From: Anniella stebbinsi
Taxonomy: Eukaryota > Chordata > Lepidosauria > Squamata > Anniellidae
Length of the DNA stretch: 64,000 bases
Direction of reading: 5' to 3'
Assembly: GCA_029215795.1 (NCBI GenBank)
Contig: JARDYH010000001.1
Coordinates: 404,277,154-404,341,153 of the forward strand
Shown here: positions 1 to 11,170 of the stretch, one piece after another
Layout: every line of letters starts with the position of its first letter
How positions within the stretch are numbered: the first letter of the stretch is position 1
The notes under the pieces: model-generated
Told to the model about the DNA's origin: nothing
Seen by the model: the letters and a program-made list of their open reading frames with translations, nothing else
Databases searched by the model: none
Made by a program: the position numbers and the translations under genes

Positions 1-611
1 TCTTGGGAGAGAGCCCCCAAAGCAGACGTATCAGAGGATCTCACAGAGATATTTGGCTTGGGTTTTATTTAAACCTTGGTTGTGGACATGGTTTTATTCT
101 CAAACTTGACCGGCAGGCGGCATCCTGGAGGCATGGACTACCTCAGCATTGGGTTGGTGTGATGGAATTCAGAAAATCATTCTGGTTTGGCAACAAACAG
201 AAAGCATGCCTTATGTAACTCGTTAAAAGTGTGTTGCACTGTTTATGTACTCTGAATTGAAACCGCACATGAAGAAGCATGATGGAATCAGGGTGCCCGA
301 GTGGGATCATCTGGACCATTGAGTGTGTAAGAGGCTGAAAACAAGCATTCAAGTCACACCGGTCTCTTCTTAAGGATGGATGACCAGAGTGGGGGGGAGC
401 AGCGGGGGGAGGGAGAGAATGATGCTCTTTTGCTTCGTCATGCTGCTGACTCAGCTTTGCTGATGGTCTTGAGCCAGCCAGATCTGCAGAGTTTTCTGTA
501 CCAAAATAGAAAAGGAGAGTTGGTGGAGATGCTTAATTAGATTGCATGTAGTAGGGCTAGGTTGGGAAGGCTTACAGTTTCAGGGAAATAATGGGCAGGT
601 CTAATGGAACT
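1..611. other. No gene or clear repeat recognised
   Basis: Short open frames only, on both strands, without protein-like composition or splice context. Nothing recognisable. Confidence 0.5.
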
Positions 612-832
612 GAGAGCTAGGGTGGTGTAGTGGTTAGAATATTGGATGGGGACTCAGGAGATCCAGGTTCTACTCCCCACTTGGCCATGAAGCACATTGG
701 GAAACTTTGAACCAGTCACTGACTGTCAGCTTAACCTTCCTCACAAGGTTGTTGTAAGGATATTAAGGGCAGGAGGAGGACCATGTAAGCCACCTTGGGG
801 GGAAAAGATGGGATATAAATGTAATGATAACT
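612..832 (+). repeat. tRNA-derived SINE (Sauria-type)
   Basis: Begins with a tRNA-like pol III promoter: A box around GTGTAGTGGTTA and B box GGTTCTACTCC. The body has the usual squamate SINE wording (AACCAGTCACTGACTGTCAGC, then CCTCACAAGGTTGTTGTAAG) and ends GGGATATAAATGTAATGATAA. The family label rests on memory of squamate SINEs. A 3' fragment of similar type is at 20370-20450. Confidence 0.65.
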
Positions 833-1150
833 TGAAAGGTTGTCATGCAGAGGAGGGTGAGGATCTCTTCTCAATCATCCCAGAGTGCAGGACACGGAAT
901 AATGGGCTCAAGTGACAGGAAGCCAGATTCCGTCTCGACATCAGGAAAAACGTCCTGCCTGTTAGAGCAGTACAACAATGGAACCAATGACCTAGGGAGG
1001 TCGTGGGATCTCCCACATTAGAGGCCTTCAAGAGGCAGCTGGACAGCCATCTGTCAGGTATGCTTTGAGGTGGATTCCTGCATTGAGCAGGAGGTTGGAC
1101 TTGATGGCCTTATAGGCCCCTTCCAACTCTGCTATACTATGATTCTATGA
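833..1150 (+). mobile_element. CR1 LINE, 3' end fragment
   Basis: Colinear with the copies at 19560-20190 and 5163-5850. It shares CCCAGAGTGCAGGACACGGA, the TGGACTTGATGGCCTTATAG block and the terminal GATTCTATGA that marks CR1 3' ends. It is 5'-truncated, as usual for CR1. Confidence 0.85.
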
Positions 1151-1155
1151 GAATG

Positions 1156-1160
<5 letters not shown>

Positions 1161-1193
<33 letters not shown>

Positions 1194-1242
1194 GTGCACA
1201 GGGGCCATCTCACAATTCCCAGTAGTGTGTGTGTGTGTGTGT
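1161..1242. repeat. Microsatellites (AAT)n and (GT)n
   Basis: About ten AAT units at 1161-1192, directly after the CR1 end, then about nine GT units at 1225-1242. Confidence 0.9.
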
Positions 1243-2898
1243 TTTGCAAACCTTTGAAGTGCTGGTGACTTCCTGCCTGCCCACTTCTGAGCCGCATCAC
1301 TCATGCTTAAGTACAGCTCTGCGCTGGAGATCAAACTGCTGCTTTGCCCCTAAATAAGTAATTATCTTTGAATCGGAGAGCTAATGTGCTTTCTGCTGCT
1401 TCCTTTCACCAGTCCACTTTCGGCAGGATTCAGGGCAAAGCACTTATCTGGAGTGCTGTGCTGTTGAGTATTGCAAGGGTCATCTCTGAGCCCACCTTTT
1501 AAAAGGCTCCCTGTGCTCCACAGAGGTGTGTTTCGTGTGTGGCCTGGCTTCCAGGTCAGTTCCCCCCATCTTTCGGAAGAGCTGAGTAGGAAGAGAGGCT
1601 TACAGTTAAGGCCACTTCATGGAAAGGATGGGGGGGATGGAAACTGGAACTTTTATCATGGCATAAAACAGCCCATTGGTGATCCCCATGACCCCCCCCC
1701 CCCACACACACACACTCTCGAACAGAGGCTGAAGCACCTAGGTCAGGAGAGCACAATCCTGGCCCATGGTGCATCCTTGGTTTGGCTTCAAAATCCCACT
1801 CCCTGGAGAATATCCCTGAACATTAGCCATCTGACGCTCCAGGCTCCTCCTCAACTGGGAGGGGGAATGTGTCAGGATTGGGCCCAGCATCTCTGCAGAA
1901 GCCTTTAAAGTGGCTGTGAGAATGGAATGAGAATCTGGTGAGGAAAGATGTGAAAAATTGGGGGAGGAATCAGAGATTTAGGAGGCAAAGACAAAGAGGA
2001 ACCTGTCCAGGTGAAGGCTAATCAGTTGGAGCAAAGCCCGGCCACAATTTCACCATCAGTGGGAACACAGCAACTCACAGAAGGGGAGGAGGTGGGTGTG
2101 ACAGATGCCAGGATCAGACCTTGTGAAGCAAGGCATTCTACAAGATTAGCCCATCACAAGAGGTCTCTAGGGGAAGATCCTCCCTGGGAAAGCATTTCAG
2201 GTTCTGTCCTGCAGATTGGTGCTGGATTCGCAGCAACCTCTATCCTAACTGTAGTGCATCCATCAAAACGATCTTCAGGTAGTCTCTTTAGTTCTGTGTC
2301 AGTTTAAGCAGGGATGCGCTAGGTTGCCATAGGACAACCAGGCCTGTAACCTGAACTGCTGTTGGACCGATTGATTCGCATGATAAAGGCTATTGGCTTG
2401 GAGATTGACTTCTTTGTTTGATTATAAACACATATTGGGAGGACTTGACAGAATGGCCTGTAGGAGAATCCCCACAGTTGTCTCAGATCAAAGATACCAA
2501 TGGGGATGTGGGGGGAACTGGCCAAATCTTCCTTTATGTGCCTCTCGCCACTCCCTGTGGGGAAGGTGAGAGGTGTGTGGCAGTGGTGCAGTGGGACCGG
2601 GGTTTGCAGGGATGGCGCACTGACACTTTTTTTAATACAGTGATGCTGACATCATTTGCCAACCCCACCTGCCCCAGACTTCCCTGTTCCAGCTGAGATG
2701 AGCTGCAACTCTCACAGCAGCTGGTGCGGGGTGGTGGTGGTGGATGGATTTTGCCAACAACGATCTATTGTTCCCTGTTGTAATGTTAAAAGTATTTAGG
2801 GTGGGTGTGGCCTGTTCTTGAATGGGCAATGAAGCTGGGAAGGCAGCTGCAAAGGAGCCCTTGAAACCTGGAAGCACCCGTTTCTCTCTTCTCTCTTA
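1243..2898. other. Non-coding, mostly unique DNA
   Basis: A homopolymer C/(CA)n tract lies at 1692-1716. A 145-residue open frame at 1471-1908 looks spurious (low complexity, runs of proline and threonine from the C/CA tract). No exon or strong repeat recognised. Confidence 0.5.
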
Positions 2899-3254
2899 GG
2901 CCCCCTCCACAAGGATGCGCTTTTGCGCCCGGTTCGGGGATTATGCGCATTTTCGCGGAGGCGCATTTACGCCTAATCCCTCTGCACGGGAGGCGGCGAG
3001 AAGCGGCGAAGCGCATTAAAAGATGCCCAAAAAGCACTTTACAGGTAGTTAATGCGCATAATCGCTTGTTCACACAGCGAAAATGCGCTTTAACGGCCGG
3101 AGCAAAATAAAAGTCGCTATTTAACGCGCGTTCGAAAATGCGCATTATCGGGGAGATAACGCGCCTGTACGCCCGTTTTGCGCTCCGCTCGTGTGTAGGT
3201 AAAATTTATAATGAGCCTTCAAGGCTCATTAAACGCCCCGTGTGGAGGAGGCCC
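2899..3254 (+). mobile_element. CpG-rich MITE, copy A
   Basis: 356 bp bounded by GGCCCCCTCCACA and, inverted at the far end, GGGCCTCCTCCACA. The interior is crowded with ATGCGCAT/GCGCATT words and is far richer in CpG than its flanks. It matches copies at 20816-21500, 27215-27568 and 30771-31128. There is no transposase frame, so it is a non-autonomous DNA transposon. The superfamily is unclear because no clean target duplication is seen. Confidence 0.8.
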
Positions 3255-3330
3255 TAGCCTCAGTTCCTCAGCTGTAAAATGGGAATAGCAATGATCTACC
3301 TCATAATGGGTTGTTTGAGGACAGAGAGCG
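3255..3330 (+). repeat. MIR/CORE-SINE-like fragment
   Basis: AGCCTCAGTTCCTCAGCTGT then AAAATGGGAATAGCAATGAT and CTACCTCATAATGGGTTGTT. The wording is close to the 3' part of MIR-type SINEs. Short and old. Confidence 0.45.
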
Positions 3331-4689
3331 AAGTGTCCAATAGCACCTTCTGTCCTCCACGCAAATCACCTTAACCCCCATATTTGTATTGTTTACCCAT
3401 TGAGATTTATTAACTCAGGCTTGGAGTGAGCAATGGCACATCAGAAAGGGACGCCTAGTACTCAGCTGTGTCACACCTGATTTATGTAATGTTGGCAGGC
3501 TCTTTGTTCCCATTTCTCTCTCATCACAGAAATCCCTTTTCCTGCATTCTAACAGGGCTGAAATGCTGTGAAGGACAATGCCGTTTGCATGGTTATAAAA
3601 ACACTGAAAGTATCTGCATAATGATTTCCTTCCTGTCAAAACTCGTTACAGCCACATAAACAAATGACTTCTGTCATTTTGGTTGGCTAGATGTACGTTT
3701 TCAGGATTATGATTTCCCTAAATTTCTCTCATTTTTTTTAATTTAATAAATAAATAAACAGGCTGATTTGAAACTCCCCACACACTGCCCTTCAGCAGGG
3801 TATTTAGATAATGTCATCACAAATTACTGTTCCCCCCTCACAGCCCAGATGATAAGACCAAAGGCACTAAAGGAGCTAAATGGGAAAACAAGTTCAGAAG
3901 ATCACGGAAGCCACTTTGCTTGACTTGTAAATAACAAATGTTCATAATAATACACTGAGGAAAGGCAAAGGAGTTATAAACATGTAGGTCACCTGGGGAC
4001 CTTTCACAGGCCCTGATAAACAGATCGCCAAAGAACACAGTATTCAAAAATGTTCAGTTAAAGGAGAGAAAGTAGAATACATGCCATGTGCTTGTGTTGG
4101 CAATTAGGTACGTTCACAAGCATTATGATTTATCCCACTTGATGACCTGCAAGTGTGAAACTGCTGCACAGCATCTATCATGCATCTCATATACGAGGTA
4201 AAAAGAGACACAGCTTCTCTTGAACCCAAGTCCTGCCCATTTTTGGTTTTGCTTTCCTCCCCACTAGCTGAACTGACCTTTTGCTTCCCTCACTGAGGCT
4301 GCCAACATTCCATGACTGACCCTTTCCCCTTGGCAATTAGAATGTTTGCGAACAGTCCGCAACATCACAGCCATTCAGGCAATGGCTTGTTGCAAGTTCG
4401 AACAACCTGGCATACAACAAGTCTTCTAAATCAATAAGTCCTCTTATTGGGTATTTCTGAAACTTAATGCCTTAGGATTTTGCTTAAACAACCAGCACTG
4501 GGCAACGTGTACACAGCTGTGTTCCAAAATTAGTGAATCTGGGTATTTCTGGAAATATGCTAAAAGATAATACATCCTTAAAAGAGCATGCATCTTTCAG
4601 AAGCTAGTTTTCCCCCATCCTTCCTCCAAGGAACTCAAGGTGGTGTACACAATGGCCCTTGAAGTATATCTGCATTAGGAGTGCTGCTT
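3331..4689. other. Non-coding DNA without clear features
   Basis: Mostly unique AT-rich sequence. A short interspersed-repeat fragment (CAAGGAACTCAAGGTGGTGT) lies near 4627. No exon found. Confidence 0.45.
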
Positions 4690-4975
4690 TTTAATTTAGT
4701 CATAAATGATCTGGAGTTAGGGGTGAGCAGGGAGGTGGGCCTAAAAGTTTACTGATGGGCTTAAAATATTTAAGCTGGTTAAAATGGGACCGTGAAGTGT
4801 TCCAAAAGGATCTCTTCAAACAGGGGCCAGGGATGGTCACTGAAATGGCAAATGTGGTTCAATGTAGGTGAAGTCATGCACTCTGGGGCAATACCTCCCC
4901 CCCAAATTCATGTTCTTATTGATGGGGACTCAGCTGGGAGCTATGAACCAGTAAAGTGATCTCAGGGTAGTAGCT
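4690..4975 (+). mobile_element. CR1 LINE fragment (reverse transcriptase region)
   Basis: Decayed CR1 coding DNA: AATGATCTGGAGTTAGGGGT, AAAAGGATCTCTTCAAACAG and ATGGCAAATGTGGTTCAATG correspond to the segment after the YADD motif. No frame is open across it. Confidence 0.65.
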
Positions 4976-5162
4976 CCTGGGATTTTGATTGATGATTGTT
5001 TAAAATTGTTTTATATTTTTGTATATAAGAGATTTTATATCATGTTATTATATTGAATTTTTAGGGGTTTAAACTTGCGCTGTTGGTTGGTATAGAAATG
5101 TAGTAAATGAAACAAAATTTAATAAAGCTGCTGCAAAAGGCAAGGCTGCAGCACTCCAGCAC

Positions 5163-5850
5163 CTCATAGAATCATAGACTGGTAGAGTTGGAAGGGGCCT
5201 CTAAGGCCATCGAGTCCAACCCCCTGTGCAATGCAGGAATCCACCTTAAAGCATCCCTGACAGATGATTGTCCAGCTGCCTCTTGAAGGCCTCTAGTGTG
5301 GGAGAGCCCACAACCTCCCTAGGTCATTGGTTCCATTGTTATACTGCTCTAACAGTCAGGAAGTTTTCTTGATGTCTAGCAGGAATCTGGCTTCCTGTCA
5401 CTTGAGCCCATTATTCCACGTCCTGCACTCTGGGATGATTGAGTCTGGTCCTCCTCTGTGTGACAACCTTTCAAGTATTTGAAGAGTGCTATCATCTCCC
5501 CTCCATCTTCTCTTCTCCAGGCTAAACATGCCCAGTTCTTTCAGTCTCTCCTCATAGACCTTTGTTTCCAGATCCCTGATCATCCTCGTCACCCTCTCTG
5601 AACTCCCTCCAGCTTGTCTGCATCCTTCTTTAAGTGTGGTGCCCAGAACTGGACGCAATATTCAAGATGAGGTCTAACCAGTGCCGAATAGAGGAGAACC
5701 AGTACCTCGGCCAGTTTGGAAGCTATACTTCTATTAATGCAGCCTAAAATAGCATTTGCTTTTTTTGCAGCCACATCACCCTGTTGGCTCGTATTCAGCT
5801 TGTGATCTTCAACAATTCCAAGATCGTCCATTTCCCTCTGGCACAAACAG
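5163..5850 (-). mobile_element. CR1 LINE, 3' end with C-terminal RT remnant
   Basis: Minus orientation. The 3' end is at 5163 (complement of TCTATGATTCTATGA). On the minus strand an open piece reads [20 protein letters not shown] and HLEYCVQFWAPHLKKDADKL, the conserved CR1 ORF2 C-terminal segment. It is homologous along its length to 19560-20190. Confidence 0.88.
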
Positions 5851-6899
5851 AGTTCCTGCTTTCTTGGTCTTTGTATTGTTATGCGCTCCTGCCTTTCCCA
5901 AGCCATGAGATGATCCAGGGGAAGGAAGATGAGGTTTAGTTTCCTTTGGATGACAGAGCCAGGGAGACTTAGGGTGTCTTTGGTGTCTTGCTTTGGTTGC
6001 AAATGTACAGAGGGAGCATCAATGGAAGCCAGCAGCAGGCGTGCCAATCCCCAGAGAGCAACGGGTGGAATCCCCTGCCTCTCACATGCCTGCTCTCCCT
6101 TCTCTCCGCTTCATGATTCCCCTTCCCCAAACTCAAATACAATCGGCCCAGCATTGCTCCGAGACCCCACTCCTGCAGGTGAAACATCCACACCAATGAG
6201 CATGTGCTTCAACATTTGTCAGATAAAAACGGGGGTTCACTTGTCACATAGCCCCTATTCCCATACCAAGGCCGCAAGCGCCCTTCCCCGATCCATTTGT
6301 AGAGTGGCCACATATGCACCTGCAAAAAAGAGGACACCTGTTACCAAGAAAGAAGACTTCAAGCAGCCATATTCAAAATGTAAATCCTTCCCATCCAAAA
6401 AATTGGCCCTGATGAAAAGCCATTTGGCAAGATTTCTAGTGAGAAACGTGTTAGGTTTTTTAATTTGTTTTAGAGTTTCCAATAAACACTGCCCTTGGAA
6501 ACACTCAGTGTTATCAATAATGCAGTACAGAAAGCATTCTGGTTACATTGAAGGATCAGGCCAAACCCATCAAAGCCAAGATTTAAACAACTTCCTTGCT
6601 ACCATGGGATTTAAAGACCACTGACCCATCCTAATTATGCCATGATGGCCAAGGAAAGAGTGTCCCTTGGGCCGGCAATGTCATTGGGTAGTGTTAGGGC
6701 CGGCCCTACCATTAGGCAGAGGCCACTTCAGGCAGCTGATGCGATGGGGACCAGAGTGGAGCAAACTGAATGTGCTATGTGACCTGGCCTTTACCATCAC
6801 CACCACCATCACCTCCAACAAGCAAGGCTGCTGCGCTCAGGTGCAGTGGAGGATACGGCTCCATCACCAGTGGTGCAGCTAGGGCTGGACTTTGGACAC

Positions 6900-7165
6900 A
6901 AAACTCAGAGCTCCCTTGGACATAACTTCTAGGTGGCACTGTGTTATAGCAGAATAGCGCAAATGCACAAGAGGAAATCGTGCTTTCTTTTACTTTCCAA
7001 TGAAATGCAACACTTTTCCAGCTCTAAAAAAATCACAGAAAGTGCTGGTTAAACACAGAAGCAAAACAGGAGAATCAAGATGTCATCTAAAGAACCTGTA
7101 AACAACGATGAGTAGGGAATGGTGAACATTCAATAAATCAATTGTGTAGACAAGCCCTATATATT
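6900..7165 (-). mobile_element. Non-autonomous DNA element, shared with 22955-23232
   Basis: The reverse complement aligns colinearly to 22955-23232. Shared blocks include CATTCCCTACT, GTTCTTTAGATGACATC, AACCAGCACTTT and TTTTTTTAGAGC. An end resembling TTGTGTAGA is seen at both. A possible further fragment lies at 10660-10790. No coding capacity; superfamily unknown. Confidence 0.55.
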
Positions 7166-7695
7166 ACATTATTCATACTGTTCTAAAAACCATGCTTAAG
7201 TGGGCCACGTTTATTCTGAAGGAAAAGCAGCCATGCAAGGCCTCAATCCAGAATGCATTTCCAGTCTGCATCGGGAGCCTGTGCTGGTTTCTCTGAAAGT
7301 GCTGTCAAACAAGGCCAAAACAGACATTACATTAAAGCTGTTTCTAGCAGCAACATATTTTTGTCATTTTACTGTAAAGTAGGCACAGGGGCCCTGATCT
7401 GGGTCTTAAAAGCCTCCCTACCCCCATACTATGGTTCCAATTCAAATTGTGTCTCCTATGCTTACTATAAACCATTTTTTAAAAGATGCAGCTACTAGAT
7501 ACATATTAAAAGCAATGTCTGTTGTGTCTCACAGTGCCAAGGACATCATATTAATTTTGAAGGATAAATTTAAGCAGCATATACTGTTCCTTTCCAGAAC
7601 TAGCCCAGTGGTTTTTTTTAAACATTTCTGCAGTAAGGCTCCCTCTTCAAGCATGGCCCTCCCTCATCACCCTGAGTTTGACGTGCGATGTGTCC

Positions 7696-7893
7696 TTGCG
7701 GTGGCTCAGTGGCAGAGAACACGCTTTGCCTGTAGAAAATCTGGGGTTAATTTCCAGCATCCAATTAAAAGGATCATTGGGCAAGCGATAGGAAAAGGCC
7801 CTTCTCTGCTCGAGACCTGTCAGCCAGTGCAAACCATGCTGGCATAGATGCCTAGTCTTACCTGGTACAAGAAGGCACCTTCCTATGGCCGTA
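7696..7893 (+). repeat. tRNA-derived SINE, second family
   Basis: tRNA-like head (GTGGCTCAGTGGCAGAGAAC), then AATTAAAAGGATCATTGGGC and a 3' end with AGAAGGCACCTTCCTATG. It belongs with copies at 34811-35001, 37500-37650 and 40377-40567 (+) and at 15166-15240, 35560-35632 and 62265-62402 (-). Confidence 0.7.
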
Positions 7894-8019
7894 GCTGCAA
7901 GGGGGAAGTTGTTGCTGATTACGCTTCAGAAATGATCACCTGCATTATCACATGGATATTCTGTTATCACAGCATGCATTTCAGCCGCCTCCCTCAGTTG
8001 TGCTGCCTACAACTCCTGT

Positions 8020-8100
8020 CACCTCCAGCCACCTAGGCTGGCTGAGGATGATGGGAATTGTAGTGCAACACATTTTGAGGGCACCATCTTGGGAAAGTGT
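8020..8100. repeat. Foldback repeat, ACTACAACTCCCATCA family
   Basis: GGATGATGGGAATTGTAGTG and neighbouring bases. This is one of a family of short foldback repeats in the window; others are near 8645-8740, 14755-14850, 23612-23706, 29738-29850, 39992-40107 and 60005-60045. The better copies pair a CAACTCCCA block with its complement across a short spacer. Confidence 0.55.
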
Positions 8101-9189
8101 GGTGTATATATTAAGTAAAAAAGAGAGGGGATGTTGCTTCTCTTGGGGTTTTGAAAGCTCTACTCTTCCACAATAGCTCCACTCCTCTCTCTTTTGTGGT
8201 TTTATTTCTCAACTTTAATCCATATAAATGTTTCATAATGGTTCGGTACTCTCTTGTCTGTCATCTTACTTCCAAGTTTTTAATTGATAGTCTCTCTGCG
8301 AGACTTTTAACAGATGGACACCCACCATCCTCTTCTCTCCGCACCTCCCATGTTATGCTGGCAATTTCATAGTTCACCTCCCTTGTCTTTCTGCTGATGG
8401 AAGTTGGAACTTGATTTACTTCCACAGGGAAAAATTAACATGGTTTCAAGAAAGAGACAGCCACGTGTTTCTGCAGTGTGTCCTTTTCTTGCAGAGCTTG
8501 GCCTTTGAAATGCATTCGTTATTAGGGCAAGTGCTATAAGTCAAGTCAGCAAGAAATCCGGCAGTATGGAGCACTGAGGTTCAGGATTCCAACCATCCCA
8601 CTGCATGACTGGGAGAACCATTGAACTCCACCCTTCAAATGGATTACTCCAACATCCCTAGTTGGACTACAACTCCCATCACCCCAACAGCCATGCTGAG
8701 TGAGGATGCTGGTAGTTGTAGACCAACCCATGAAGAGGGTGCCAGGCATGGAAAGCGTTTGCCTCACAGATTGCAGGATCCTTTCCACCACCTCTCCAGC
8801 CCGCAGCCTCGTGATGCATGCACTACCATTCTTAAAGCCTCTCCCAGTGGGGTAGTCCCAGTGTACTTGCTGACATTATGCTTGGATAACTGATGGGTTT
8901 TATTTTGGAAGCTCACAGCTCTTGAGATGTTTGGTGATGTCCTTCCAAAGTTACTGGGGCAGTTCATAGCAGAAGACAGGCTGGGTCTCAGCTGGGCACC
9001 CTTGCTGCTGCTTGCTATCTGCAGAGGGCTTCAGCTTTGCCGGGAGACATCCAAAAGGAGTGGCCTGTTTCTTGTCTTACAGCTGCCATTTGGCCTCTTT
9101 ACATTTGATTTACATGCTCCATGAACCATCCAGTTGCAAACACGCAGCTTTGAACCCGTCCTGCTTTTTCTCTTGGTGTCCTGCTTCAT

Positions 9190-10080
9190 CTGGGTCGGAC
9201 CCAGTGGTAGGGGCAAATTAAGGGGCAAATCAAGGAAGAGGCAAATGGTCAAGTGCTGAGGAATCAGCCCAGCAAGAGAGCAGTTCAAGGCCGGAGGAGT
9301 CAGAAGACAGGCAATGGTCAAAGACACAGAGAAACTAGGCAAGAGAATGAGTTCCAAAAGGAAGGCCTGAGGAGCATCCAAAGCCCAAATATGAGTGAGC
9401 AGTCAAACACAAACAGAATCCAAGAAGCAGAGTCAAGCAGGAGTCCAAGGTCAGCAGAACAGAGCAAGCTCAGTGAAACAAGAATTCAAGCACTGGAGCT
9501 GGTAGTAAGATGTTGCTTCCAGCAGCTAGCAAGCTCCATCTGAAAGTTTATATAGCTAGCTTCTGCTGCAGTTCATCACAAACGTCCCAGACATGAAGAG
9601 GGTCTTGTTTGCAACCACACTCTCCTTCTCATGGGAGTCCAGCTGGTCTGCCTCTTGAGACAACAACGCTCTCAGGGGCTGGTGATCAGCTTCTGTTTCA
9701 GAGGCGGCGTTCTCCTCCTCCTCTTGCAGGGATGGACCTGCGGTCATGGGTCTCCTGAAATAGGCTGTTCCTCAACATGTCCATCTGTGGGAACTCTGAT
9801 TATTGCTCAGAAGAGGGTTCCTCCAGCGGGGACAGGACAGTGGGCCTTGCTGAGCTTGGGGAGCCAAGGCAGTGTAAGCCTCTGCAGATTTGGCCCACTT
9901 CCTAGAGGTTCCAACACCTCCCCCCCCCCCCGCACTAAAAGTTCTTCCAAAGAGGATTTGGTATTGGGACTGCTCAGCATATCTCTTCTCTTGCGCCTCA
10001 CCATACATGCAAAACATTGCATTAAGCAAATACCCTTAACTGTATTGCTTGAGGGACCCTCAGTCTGTTATGGCTGACGG
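9190..10080. other. Non-coding, possible old LTR-type repeat
   Basis: Purine-rich, CAAGG/AGTCCAAG-rich DNA followed by TATATAGCTAGC near 9551 and a C-run at 9921-9932. It resembles LTR-derived sequence seen in reptile genomes, but I find no paired LTR, primer-binding site or gag/pol frame. Treat as a guess. Confidence 0.2.
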
Positions 10081-10445
10081 TTGTTGCAGCCTTGAGCCAT
10101 GATCACATGGCAGATGGAGATCATCCCTTTGGGGAGAGAAGGCCCAGAAGTAACAAAGGTAAAAAACATGTATTCTTCTGCATGCTTTCCCTGGAAGCCA
10201 ATGCAAGAGCTTTGCTCCATCATAACCTGAGTTGCTGAGGAATTACTCTTGGAGCTCCAGTCCTCCGAGTTGTACTGAGACTGTAGTGTGTCTGATGAAT
10301 TCCCTCAGCAACGAAGATCCGAGCCTTTAGAGCCTTCAAGATCATAGCCTCTGCCTTGGCACTGTAGCTTGTTTGGATTGCAGCTCCTCTGCGATGTTTG
10401 GCCCAGGGTGCCTTCAGGTTATCCTCCTTCAGGTTATTCCCACCA

Positions 10446-10579
10446 GGCCAGATCTACACCAAGCAGGATATGACACTTTGAAAACGGTTTGAAAACTGTA
10501 TTATGGAGCGTGTCCTGGGCCCCAACAGTTGTCACTTCTGTTATAAACCGTTTTAAAGCAGTAGTGTAGATCCTGCCCC
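10446..10579. mobile_element. Short MITE with inverted ends
   Basis: The left end GGCCAGATCTACACCAAGCA pairs with the right end GTAGTGTAGATCCTGCCCC (inverted match around AGATCTACAC). The interior holds AAACGGTTTGAAAACTG, matched inversely by the AAACCGTTTTAAAG block. About 134 bp, non-coding. Confidence 0.6.
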
Positions 10580-10908
10580 AGAGTGGAATGGCAATACATT
10601 TGTTTAATGCTATTTTAAAGCCATCAAAGGCAATGGTCACCATGGTTTTAATAGATGAGCTTTTCTACACAAGTCTGTTAATCTCTGTATCTCCTTTCAA
10701 CTTTGTCACAGAATTTATTTCCGAGCTCTACACAAAGAGCTGTTCCTTTCTTGCTTTTCTGCTACATAACTTCTAGGTGGTGCTTTTACTGTGTTAACCA
10801 TCTTGAACTTTTTGGAAAGGTGGGCTATTAACATTTAAAATCCATCAATCGGTAATGGGAGATGAAGGGTTTTAAACCTGGGAACGTCTGTGTGCAAAAC
10901 ATGAGCTA

Positions 10909-11170
10909 CTATTTTAAAAAAGATACACTTGATGGGATATGTTGAGTAAAATCGGCACTACTACCCCCAAAATGAGAAGAAGAAAGTAAAACAAAAAGCA
11001 CATTCCATTTTAATTTCCAAATATTTGGCTTACTGTAGCCAAGCAGTTCAGGCTTTAAAAATACCTCTCGTTTAAGATAGGTTATTCTCTCTTTTGCTGC
11101 CAAGTTAATTAAATCTTGGATCCACTGTTCCATCTCTGGATATGAACTGGCCTTCCAGCACTGTAGGATT
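10909..11170 (-). mobile_element. L1-type LINE ORF2 C-terminal remnant
   Basis: On the minus strand a 74-codon piece reads MEQWIQDLINLAAKERITYL, resembling the end of L1/Tx1 ORF2 proteins. Short and decayed; the assignment is tentative. Confidence 0.4.

Noticed and set aside
1471..1908. 145-codon open frame on +
   Set aside because: Composition is driven by a C-run and CA repeat (HDPPPPHTHTL), no homology recognised, no splice context.
5929..6624. 231-codon open frame on +
   Set aside because: No domain or family recognised; it overlaps the upstream edge of a CR1 copy and lies in non-coding DNA; length alone is not evidence.
9190..10080. Endogenous retrovirus
   Set aside because: Only vague LTR-like wording; no gag, pol or env frame, no paired LTRs and no primer-binding site seen.
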